DNA from: Prevotella sp.
Lineage (GTDB): Bacteria > Bacteroidota > Bacteroidia > Bacteroidales > Bacteroidaceae
Direction of reading: 5' to 3'
Length of the DNA: 49,120 nt
Assembly (NCBI GenBank): GCA_017651265.1
Contig: JAGCDO010000061.1
Coordinates: forward strand, 1 to 49,120
In this document: positions 1-7,217 of the stretch, one piece after another
How the letters are laid out: every line of letters begins with the position of its first letter
Position numbering within the stretch: position 1 is the stretch's first letter
Position numbers and translations under genes: made by a program
The notes under the pieces: model-generated
The model's input: the letters and a program-made list of their open reading frames with translations, nothing else
Told to the model about the DNA's origin: nothing
Database searches by the model: none

Positions 1-66
1 GTAGTTACGATGATGAAACATAAAGATCATGAGAACCCCTCATAAGCTGATTAATATCGTTAAATG

Positions 67-258
67 CTATAGAAGTGTGGTGAGCAGATTACCGTTCCCA
101 ATGACGTGGTAGTTGGAATCTACGGTCTGATCGCGGCTGGGCTCGTAATAGCCGAGGACGTGGTTGTTACTGTCGCGCAGGCACTGGCGACCGCTTAATT
201 CTGTGTCGATGTAACCAAGGACATGCTGGTTACGGTCTCGTAATGTTTTCCGGAACAT
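67..258 (-). CDS. Small three-repeat protein (beta-flower-like), unknown function
   Basis: This 63-residue protein consists of three copies of a unit of about 20 residues. The copies read LRDRNQHVLGY, LRDSNNHVLGY and VDSNYHVIGN, so the pattern is D-x-N-x-H-V-(L/I)-G. There is no signal peptide and no membrane segment. Such short D-N-x-x-(V)-(L/I)-G repeats are typical of small proteins that form beta-flower folds in Bacteroidales; that assignment is from memory and not certain. The ATG at 258 is the only good start, and a -7 box (303-310) lies about 45 bases upstream. The gene is followed by no other gene within the window. Function unknown. Confidence 0.6.
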   Translation of the reverse strand: MFRKTLRDRNQHVLGYIDTELSGRQCLRDSNNHVLGYYEPSRDQTVDSNYHVIGNGNLLTTLL

Positions 259-302
259 AAGCTTGTAGTTTTTTAGTTATTACTCGTTGTTATTAGTTTC
301 TG

Positions 303-310
303 CAAATATA
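303..310 (-). promoter_or_regulatory. Promoter -7 box for the three-repeat protein
   Basis: CAAATATA on the plus strand reads TATATTTG on the minus strand, matching the Bacteroidetes -7 consensus TAnnTTTG. No clear -33 TTTG is found 20 bases upstream, so this is a partial match. Confidence 0.4.
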
Positions 311-350
311 GGGGAAAGGTTCTATATCACCTCGTGGAACGAGCGGGGTA

Positions 351-1409
351 TTACAGGATGGGCAGGAGGTACTGCCAGATGATGTCCATGTAGGGCTGGT
401 AGAGTGAGGAGGAGGTGGTGAGCACCAATACGGCATCACGATCGGGGAAGACCATGAAGTACTGGCCTGCGAAGCCATCGGCACGGTAGGCATTGTGACG
501 ACACATCCACATCTGGTAGCCATAGCCCTGCACCCATTCGTTGTTGTTCTTGTTCAGACCGACCTTCTCCAGATCCTCGAAACGTGTGCCTGAGGGGGCT
601 GAGGGTACCTGATAGCTCGACATTTCCTTGAGCCATGCTGCAGGAACGATCTGCTTACCGTTCCACTTGCCTTTCTGCAGGAACAGCTGTCCCATCTTGG
701 CCATATCCTCGGTCTTGAGATATAGGCCCCATCCGCCGCAGTTCACGCCCGTCGGACTCTCATCCCACTGGGGACGACTGATATGCAGGGGCTTGAACAG
801 ACGGGTATCGAGATAGTCGATGAGCTTCTCGCCCGTCACCTTCTGCACGATCTCTGCCAGCATATAGGTGCCCATGGAGTTATACATGTAATATTCGCCG
901 GGCTTGTGTAACACTGGCCATGCCAGGAACGCCTTCGCCCAGTCGGACTGTCCGCGGCGGTTACACTCGGTATCATGACCGCATGTCATGGTGAGCAAGT
1001 CACGAACGGTCATGGCCTTCAGGTTCTCGCTGGGTTGTGCGGGCAGTTTGTCGGGGAAGAACTTCACCACGGGGTCGGAAAGGTTGAGCTTTCCTTCGCT
1101 GATGGCGAGTCCTACGGCCGTTGCAGTGAAGGTCTTGCTTACTGAGTGCATGGCGTGGGGCTTCTCGGCCGACTGTCCGTTGAACCATTTCTCAAACACC
1201 ACCCTGCCGTGCTTCAGGATCATGATGCTGTGAAGGGAGATGGAATCAGGCTTCACCGGTCGTGTCTTCGTGGCGTACTCAAAAGAATCTACTGCCGCCA
1301 CCACCGAGGGTAATGCGGTTGTTCTTTGCAGGTTTACAATCTCTTGTTGCGTCTTGCAGCCTGTTACCAACAGTGTTGCCAGGGCGATGAATGGGATGAT
1401 TTTTTTCAT
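351..1409 (-). CDS. Beta-lactamase-fold serine hydrolase, lipoprotein
   Basis: A 352-residue penicillin-binding-protein/class C beta-lactamase-fold hydrolase (EstB-like family). The N-terminus MKKIIPFIALATLLVTGC is a lipoprotein signal with the lipidated cysteine at residue 18, so the protein is probably anchored in the envelope. The catalytic S-x-x-K motif is SVSK (Ser89, Lys92), and the second motif is YNS near residue 176 in a YMYNSMGTYML context. The C-terminal part has GFAGQYFMVFPD, the usual third-motif region. The reading frame continues upstream to 1589 through repeat DNA, but the lipoprotein signal fixes the start at the ATG at 1409. The transcript probably begins near 1637, giving a long leader of about 230 bases that holds a dispersed hairpin repeat. 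The substrate is unknown; an esterase or D-amino peptidase role is as likely as beta-lactamase. Confidence 0.85.
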   Translation of the reverse strand: MKKIIPFIALATLLVTGCKTQQEIVNLQRTTALPSVVAAVDSFEYATKTRPVKPDSISLHSIMILKHGRVVFEKWFNGQSAEKPHAMHSVSKTFTATAVGLAISEGKLNLSDPVVKFFPDKLPAQPSENLKAMTVRDLLTMTCGHDTECNRRGQSDWAKAFLAWPVLHKPGEYYMYNSMGTYMLAEIVQKVTGEKLIDYLDTRLFKPLHISRPQWDESPTGVNCGGWGLYLKTEDMAKMGQLFLQKGKWNGKQIVPAAWLKEMSSYQVPSAPSGTRFEDLEKVGLNKNNNEWVQGYGYQMWMCRHNAYRADGFAGQYFMVFPDRDAVLVLTTSSSLYQPYMDIIWQYLLPIL

Positions 1410-1412
1410 GAC

Positions 1413-1440
1413 TTTGAACTTTGAACTTTGAACATTGAAC
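1413..1440 (+). repeat. Heptanucleotide tract (TTTGAAC)3 ATTGAAC
   Basis: Three exact TTTGAAC heptads followed by ATTGAAC, whose last unit is also the left edge of the 65-base hairpin repeat. Another TTTGAAC lies at 1518-1524. The tract is directly upstream of the serine hydrolase start. Confidence 0.85.
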
Positions 1441-1498
1441 TTTTGGAGCAGCGAGGGCCATTGTGCTTGCACGCTTGGCCGAGTCGTGACAAAAGTCA
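1434..1498 (+). repeat. Dispersed 65-base hairpin repeat, copy A
   Basis: This 65-base segment matches the reverse complement of 24586-24650 at 54 of 65 positions by eye. Both ends are identical (ATTGAACTTTTGGA at the left, GGCCGAGTCGTGACAAAAGT at the right) while 14 central bases differ. The centre forms a hairpin TGTGC-TT-GCACG enclosed by GGCCA/TGGCC, and the outer CTTTTG pairs with CAAAAG. It lies in the leader of the serine hydrolase gene. Confidence 0.8.
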
Positions 1499-1553
1499 TG
1501 GAACGAAGTGACATAACTTTGAACTTTATGATTACCTTTAAACTTTTGGGGAA

Positions 1554-1581
1554 GCAAGAGGCAAGAGGCAAGATGCAAGAG
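1554..1581 (+). repeat. Heptanucleotide tract (GCAAGAG)4
   Basis: Four consecutive heptads GCAAGAG, GCAAGAG, GCAAGAT and GCAAGAG. The same heptad recurs at 11926-11953 and, inverted, at 12005-12030. Confidence 0.85.
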
Positions 1582-1641
1582 AATACCACTGAGTAAAGTA
1601 TTCATGTATCAAACCACTTGTACTTGAAGCATACCACGTTG

Positions 1642-1649
1642 CAAAGATA
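1642..1649 (-). promoter_or_regulatory. Promoter -7 box for the serine hydrolase
   Basis: CAAAGATA on the plus strand is TATCTTTG on the minus strand. No good -33 element is visible. Use of this box gives a leader of about 230 bases. Confidence 0.5.
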
Positions 1650-1689
1650 TAAAAAAATTTTTATAGTTCCCATAATTAACTAATAATCG

Positions 1690-1721
1690 TTTGGAAATTC
1701 CAGAAAAAGTCTCTATCTTTG
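1690..1721 (+). promoter_or_regulatory. Promoter for the CE1-like esterase
   Basis: TTTG at 1690-1693 and TATCTTTG at 1714-1721 are separated by 20 bases, which matches the Bacteroidetes sigma-ABfr promoter. It lies about 90 bases before the esterase start. Confidence 0.75.
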
Positions 1722-1796
1722 CGCTGAGTAAACGTATAAGTCCTAAACGGAAGTAAGACAATTATAATGAGAACTATATTATCATCTAATTATTAA

Positions 1797-2693
<897 letters not shown>

Positions 2694-2721
2694 TCAAACC
2701 CTTAGATAGATCATAAAAAGG

Positions 2722-2757
2722 AACGAACCACCAATTTGCATTGATGGTTCGTTTTTT
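2722..2757. terminator. Bidirectional terminator between esterase and DUF4153 gene
   Basis: The stem AACGAACCA (2722-2730) pairs with TGGTTCGTT (2745-2753), followed by a T run on the plus strand. On the minus strand the hairpin is followed by TTTTTA, so it can serve both convergent genes. Confidence 0.8.
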
Positions 2758-2784
2758 AATGCGTATTGATGGTTCGTTTTTTAA
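2740..2784 (+). repeat. 20-base direct repeat duplicating the terminator arm
   Basis: ATTGATGGTTCGTTTTTTAA occurs exactly at 2740-2759 and again at 2765-2784. The first copy is the right arm of the terminator; the second encodes the last residues of the DUF4153 protein. Confidence 0.85.
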
Positions 2785-4390
2785 ATAGCTGGAAGCTGTA
2801 GGTCCTGACATCAGAAACGATGGTATCCTCGATGCAAACGCCTTCGAGCACCAACATCAGCGAGTCGTTGCGGTAAGTGAGCAGCTTCGCTGGTTGATCG
2901 AGGAGCGACTTGTCGCTACGGACAACTTTCCCGATGGGATAATCGAGCACCACATCATCATGGTGGGAAACGACTACCCGCTGGTCCCAATAGTTACACT
3001 GATAATCATCGGCTATGAGCAGGATATCATACTCGCCCAGATCAACAGGTTCCTTCCTGATATACCAATGGTCGGTTTCTACAGAATTCTGATTCTTTTC
3101 GTAGTAGAACTGAAATTCTGAGTACGGCCATTTGCCATATTGCGCCTCGAACGCCTTGGTGCCTACCCCACTGCGCACATAGTCGATGACGCTGGAGGCA
3201 TCAAAGTAGCGCTCGCACAGCAGACTGTCGCGCCTGATCTTCTCCAAATCGACTTTGTCGTAGAACTTACCCGTTTGGGCATTGACAAGGTTGAGTTCGC
3301 TGATGAGCTGCGTGAGACGCTGCTGCTGACAGCGCAGACCGACACTCTTGGCAGAGATGCCTGGGATATAGGTGAAGAGGATGATGGCCGCTGCGCAGAT
3401 GAGCGCCATGAGCTGGTACTTACGTGTTCGCTTACTGATGAGCATGAACACGAAGAGGGTCATCAACACGCCAGCCACCATGAGGTAGAAACGACTCTCG
3501 GTGAAGCTGTACAGACGGATGCGGTAGAGGGAGCCTATCCAGTACATGATGAGGGGAGGAATGGCTATGAGCGTGAAATGACGGTAGAACCAGTCGTAGT
3601 ACCGCTGACTGAGGACGGATTGTGCCACACGTCCCACCAATGCCACGGTGATGAATGCCATGACCATCCATGCCACACCGCCCTTGGGAAGATCCCACGC
3701 AAAGGCAATCTTGATGAAATAAACATAGAGGATGACGGTGTAGATGATGATGGCCGGAGAGAGGATGAAGTTCAGGATGAGCCGGAGTATCTTGAAAGGC
3801 TCCTCCACCTTGTCTTCATCCTGACGGATAAGGGTGCAGCACACCTGCGGCGTCACCACAAAGGCGATGAACTGGAAGATATACTGGAAGAGGCGCGGGG
3901 GCTCTTTGATACCGAAGATATAGAGGAAGGAGGCCGTGATGGCCAATACGGCCAGATAGAGTACGCCGGCAATGACAAATCCGAAGAACAGCTGCGTGGC
4001 TACATGGAGGGCATGAGCCGCAAAAGAACGGTTGTCCATGCGTTTATGTCCCACGATGAGCAGGATAGCTGCCAAGGCATAGGTGAATCCGAAAGCGAAC
4101 GTCCACAGGAACGGCTTCAGATTGAGCATCATCAGGGGCAGGAAGAGGAAGAACGAGGCGTAGTAGGCCCATCGGTTGACGCGATGGAGCCAGAAGGTGA
4201 GTGTGATGAGCGGGACGAACAGAAAGAGGATATCACCGTTGATGGCGCTTTCGATCTGTTTGCTCAAGGGATTATACGCCGAGGTGTTGCTATTCCACAC
4301 CGCGATAATAAAAAACGCAATGCCCAGCGCCAGTTCCACAGGGAAGCGGCGTGGACTGCTCAACAGGTTCTGCAACAGTTTCTTAATCAT
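2756..4390 (-). CDS. DUF4153-like polytopic membrane protein
   Basis: A 544-residue integral membrane protein. The first 350 or so residues hold about ten hydrophobic segments, for example VELALGIAFFIIAVW, FLFLPLMMLNL, ALAAILLIVGH and IIIYTVILYVYFI. A soluble C-terminal domain of about 190 residues follows, which probably faces the periplasm. Layout and length fit the Bacteroidales DUF4153 family, whose function is unknown. I chose the ATG at 4390 because a longer version starting at 4417 would overlap the upstream gene; that version remains possible. The last codons (KKRTINTH) are encoded by a duplicated terminator arm. It is the second gene of a pair with the 141-residue protein upstream. 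Confidence 0.7.
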   Translation of the reverse strand: MIKKLLQNLLSSPRRFPVELALGIAFFIIAVWNSNTSAYNPLSKQIESAINGDILFLFVPLITLTFWLHRVNRWAYYASFFLFLPLMMLNLKPFLWTFAFGFTYALAAILLIVGHKRMDNRSFAAHALHVATQLFFGFVIAGVLYLAVLAITASFLYIFGIKEPPRLFQYIFQFIAFVVTPQVCCTLIRQDEDKVEEPFKILRLILNFILSPAIIIYTVILYVYFIKIAFAWDLPKGGVAWMVMAFITVALVGRVAQSVLSQRYYDWFYRHFTLIAIPPLIMYWIGSLYRIRLYSFTESRFYLMVAGVLMTLFVFMLISKRTRKYQLMALICAAAIILFTYIPGISAKSVGLRCQQQRLTQLISELNLVNAQTGKFYDKVDLEKIRRDSLLCERYFDASSVIDYVRSGVGTKAFEAQYGKWPYSEFQFYYEKNQNSVETDHWYIRKEPVDLGEYDILLIADDYQCNYWDQRVVVSHHDDVVLDYPIGKVVRSDKSLLDQPAKLLTYRNDSLMLVLEGVCIEDTIVSDVRTYSFQLFKKRTINTH

Positions 4391-4404
4391 ATTCAAAAGG
4401 TGTT

Positions 4405-4830
4405 TCAAGGTTGCCAAAAGAACAGTCCGACAGATGCAGCGAGGGCAGTTAGCAGACTGATGGTTTCCTCGTTGGGATGATAGACGGTCATATAGGTGTC
4501 GTCGCTGCTGATGGTGATGAGTGCATCAGCCGATGGGAGGAGGATATAGAGCATGGTCTTGCTTGACAGGCAGTGAGTCACCATCGCCTCGATGTCGGCA
4601 GGAGCAGGATTCGTAGTCCATTCATCCCCATCGGTACTGAAAGCCATTTCCTCGTAGCAGTTCAGCTTCAGTAGAATATCAGTGAACTTGCTGTAAACAG
4701 TGTCGATACGAGGGTGCGCACGGTAGTATTCCTCGATGCTGAAATACTGACCGCCGCTACCTGCGGGCACTTGCTTGGGCAGGATGTCTATCACCCAATA
4801 GGGTTGTTCCAAATACTGTTCTGTTGTCAC
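4405..4830 (-). CDS. Hypothetical 141-residue protein
   Basis: I do not recognise a family. The protein begins MTTEQYLEQPYWVIDILPKQ, uses a GTG start, and has no signal peptide. Its C-terminal 30 residues are hydrophobic (ETISLLTALAASVGLFFWQP) and could form a membrane tail. The N-terminal motif QPYWVIDILPKQVP looks like a conserved small-domain signature seen in Bacteroidales hypothetical proteins. It lies 14 bases before the DUF4153 gene, so the two are probably co-transcribed from the promoter at 4864-4894. A joint role with the membrane protein is inference from position only. Confidence 0.65.
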   Translation of the reverse strand: MTTEQYLEQPYWVIDILPKQVPAGSGGQYFSIEEYYRAHPRIDTVYSKFTDILLKLNCYEEMAFSTDGDEWTTNPAPADIEAMVTHCLSSKTMLYILLPSADALITISSDDTYMTVYHPNEETISLLTALAASVGLFFWQP

Positions 4831-4863
4831 GACCGTTCTTCTTGATTTGTACTATTTGGATTG

Positions 4864-4894
4864 CAAATATAGTGAAATCGGCAAAATATAGCAA
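4864..4894 (-). promoter_or_regulatory. Promoter for the 141-residue protein and DUF4153 pair
   Basis: On the minus strand TTG (4892-4894) and TATATTTG (4864-4871) are 20 bases apart. The leader to the GTG start is about 30 bases. Confidence 0.65.
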
Positions 4895-4924
4895 CAATAA
4901 TATGCTAAATTTCAAAAAAAGCAG

Positions 4925-4932
4925 TATCTTTG
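4925..4932 (+). promoter_or_regulatory. Promoter -7 box for the M6 protease
   Basis: TATCTTTG matches the -7 consensus exactly. It sits over the first in-frame TTG of the reading frame, so that upstream start cannot be used; the start must be one of the ATGs at 4945 or 4951. Confidence 0.6.
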
Positions 4933-4950
4933 CTCAGTAAAAGTATGCAC

Positions 4951-6471
4951 ATGAAGAGGATTCTATTGATAGTGGTAGTCGCCATTATGGCAACAACAAA
5001 CATCTGGGCACAGCGCATAGGCTGTGTGCATGGCACGATGGAGACGCGGGCCGGCGAGAGCTATTTACTGCCCTTCCCGTTTGATTTCGACCCACAGAAG
5101 ACCTACCGGCAACCTGTGGTTCTCGTATCGTTCAGCGATGCGGATTTTTCCATGGCCGATCCTGCAGCCTACTACAACCGTATCTTCAACGAGGAGGGTT
5201 ATAACGAGGGCATGGGAAAGGGATGTGTGGCCGACTATTTCCGCGAGCAGTCGGGTGGCCGTTGCAACCTGCAGTTCGACATCTACGGACCGGTAAAGGT
5301 CAGTACCAAGGCAGGTGGACATAGGGGGCTGTATTTCGGTAATGATGCCATGAATGAAGCCCTCAGAGTGTTGTGCGAGACCGAACAGACCGACTTCTCC
5401 ATATACGACTGGGATGGCAACAACGAAGTGAACCAGGTGGTACTGGTGGCAGCAAGCTATTGTGGTAATAACACATCGGGCTATTTATGGCCTAACACAG
5501 GATACTCATCTATACTGTTGCCAGGTGGAATCAGATCAAGCAGCACCTCTATCACCTGTGAACTGTGGAAAGATGCGAGTCTGTGCGGCATCGGAACCAT
5601 CATTCATGAGTTCTGCCATGCGCTGGGTCTGCCCGATATCTATCCACAATCTCCCGCAACCGCCTTCTCGACTGTGGATGAGTGGGACCTCATGGACGGT
5701 GGAAACTATACAAACCATGGGTGGTGCCCGCCCAACCTCTCGGCCATGGAGAAGATGTATCTGGGATGGGCTTCACCTGTGGAGCTGACAGAGCCTACCA
5801 CCATCAAGGACATGAAGCCGTTGAGCGATGGCGGCGAGACCTATATCATCCGCAGTTCGGGTAACAGCGACGAATACTATCTGCTGGAGAACCGCAGACA
5901 GAAAGGGTGGGATTATGCCTGTCCGGGCAATGGACTGCTTATCTACCATGTGGACTACCTAAGAGAATCCTGGGTAAACAATAATGTGAACAACTCCGAC
6001 AGTCACTACCGTTACGACCTGTTTCATGCCGATGGAAAGAACTATAAAGACTGGGATCTGGACAACAATGGTAAGGACCCCAATAAGTGGACCACGGAGA
6101 ACTGGATACGAAACTCCTACCTGAGTACATCACCATATCCCTACTATAATAACGAGACGGGAATAACCAATGCCAGTCTTACCGACGATTCGAACCCTGC
6201 CGCAACCCTTTTCACCGCTAACGCAGAAGGAAAAAAGCTGATGGGCAAGGCCATCACGAATATACAGATTGATGATGAGGGGAATGTGTCGTTCGACTTC
6301 ATGAAGTCAGGTGAAACAGGGGTGATGGAGATAGGTGGAGATGATGCGAACATCGTGGGATGGTACGACCTTGACGGCAGACTCCTGTCTGCCCCGCCCC
6401 ACCATCCTGGTATCTACATCGTGAGATATAGTAACGGAACCAAGAAGAAATGGTTTATGCCAATAAAATAA
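4951..6471 (+). CDS. Secreted M6-family metalloprotease
   Basis: A 506-residue secreted zinc protease of the M6 (immune inhibitor A-like) family. It starts with the signal peptide MKRILLIVVVAIMATTNIWAQ. The zinc motif HEFCHALGLPD is at residues 219-229 and gives the H-E-x-x-H and downstream G-x-x-D of this metzincin-like family; DLMDGGNYTNHGWCPPNLSA follows it, as usual for M6. The last 50 residues (IVGWYDLDGRLL ... GIYIVRYSNGTKKKW) resemble a type IX secretion C-terminal domain, so release at the cell surface is plausible. ATG 4945 is an alternative start. The flavin reductase gene begins 9 bases after the stop, so the two are probably in one transcript. Confidence 0.85.
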   Translation: MKRILLIVVVAIMATTNIWAQRIGCVHGTMETRAGESYLLPFPFDFDPQKTYRQPVVLVSFSDADFSMADPAAYYNRIFNEEGYNEGMGKGCVADYFREQSGGRCNLQFDIYGPVKVSTKAGGHRGLYFGNDAMNEALRVLCETEQTDFSIYDWDGNNEVNQVVLVAASYCGNNTSGYLWPNTGYSSILLPGGIRSSSTSITCELWKDASLCGIGTIIHEFCHALGLPDIYPQSPATAFSTVDEWDLMDGGNYTNHGWCPPNLSAMEKMYLGWASPVELTEPTTIKDMKPLSDGGETYIIRSSGNSDEYYLLENRRQKGWDYACPGNGLLIYHVDYLRESWVNNNVNNSDSHYRYDLFHADGKNYKDWDLDNNGKDPNKWTTENWIRNSYLSTSPYPYYNNETGITNASLTDDSNPAATLFTANAEGKKLMGKAITNIQIDDEGNVSFDFMKSGETGVMEIGGDDANIVGWYDLDGRLLSAPPHHPGIYIVRYSNGTKKKWFMPIK

Positions 6472-6480
6472 TAAATAACA

Positions 6481-7002
6481 ATGAAAGAGATTAATTACAA
6501 GGATTTGAAGTTCAATCCGTTCAACCTTATTGGTGGTGAATGGATGCTGATAACGGCTGGTGACGAACAAAGCTGTAACACCATGACGGCCTCGTGGGGA
6601 CATCTGGGATGTCTGTGGGGGAACAACGACCCATCGGCGGTAATATATATTCGCGAATCGCGCTACACAAAGGAGTTCGTAGATAAACAGTCGTATTTCA
6701 CCCTCTGTGTGATGGACAAGTCGTTCAAGAAGCAGATGGCTTATCTGGGAAGCACCTCAGGACGTGATGAGAATAAGATTGCCAAGGCAGGACTTACTCC
6801 TGTCTATGCCGACAATTCGGTTTATTTCGAGCAGGCAAAGTTAGTGCTCGTATGCAAGAAGGTGTATGCAGCCGAGATACAGCAGAGCGGCATCATCTAT
6901 CAGGAAACCATCGACAAGTGCTACCCGCAAGGCGACTACCACACAATGTATGTAGGCAAGATCGAGAAGGTACTGGTGCGCGATGATGAATATTTAGGAT
7001 AG
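6481..7002 (+). CDS. Flavin reductase-like, FMN-binding split-barrel protein
   Basis: A 173-residue protein of the flavin reductase-like domain family. Recognisable segments are GGEWMLITAGDEQSCNTMTASWGHLG at the N-terminus (flavin-binding strand and loop), AVIYIRESRYTKEFVDKQSYFTLCVMD, and the GSTSGRDENKIAKAGLTP loop. Members bind FMN and either reduce flavin with NAD(P)H or serve as electron-transfer flavoproteins. No signal peptide is present, so it is cytoplasmic. It follows the M6 protease by 9 bases and ends in a terminator (7036-7064). Its partner is unknown, and the link with a secreted protease does not suggest one. Confidence 0.85.
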   Translation: MKEINYKDLKFNPFNLIGGEWMLITAGDEQSCNTMTASWGHLGCLWGNNDPSAVIYIRESRYTKEFVDKQSYFTLCVMDKSFKKQMAYLGSTSGRDENKIAKAGLTPVYADNSVYFEQAKLVLVCKKVYAAEIQQSGIIYQETIDKCYPQGDYHTMYVGKIEKVLVRDDEYLG

Positions 7003-7035
7003 TCGAACAAAAAATAGACTTTAACATTATTTATG

Positions 7036-7064
7036 GGGTGGACTCTTGGGTCCACCCGTTTTTT
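7036..7064 (+). terminator. Terminator after flavin reductase gene
   Basis: GGGTGGAC (7036-7043) pairs with GTCCACCC (7050-7057), followed by GTTTTTT. The loop TCTTGG carries the TTG used as -33 by the next promoter. Confidence 0.85.
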
Positions 7065-7076
7065 GTTGTACCTTTG
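7046..7076 (+). promoter_or_regulatory. Promoter inside the terminator (distal CotH promoter)
   Basis: TTG at 7046-7048, 20 bases, then TACCTTTG at 7069-7076. The -33 is in the loop of the preceding terminator. Confidence 0.55.
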
Positions 7077-7151
7077 CAGCCTTAAAAAACAATATACCAC
7101 GTATTTACTAAAAAAATTACGTTCAAAGCTATTTATTTCAATTTTTTTTCT

Positions 7152-7159
7152 TATATTTG
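7152..7159 (+). promoter_or_regulatory. Proximal -7 box for CotH gene
   Basis: TATATTTG matches the -7 consensus, about 60 bases before the start; the -33 region is only T-rich. Confidence 0.45.
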
Positions 7160-7217
7160 TAGCCGTATAATAATATACATACAAGCAACATAAGTAACAA
7201 CCATAAAAACAATTAAC

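Noticed and set aside
1410-1589. N-terminal extension of the serine hydrolase
   Set aside because: The added codons come from repeat DNA, while the lipoprotein signal begins at 1409.
3140-4480. A 446-residue open frame opposite the DUF4153 gene
   Set aside because: It is a mirror of the true gene; its product is a charged low-complexity sequence without domains and has no promoter.
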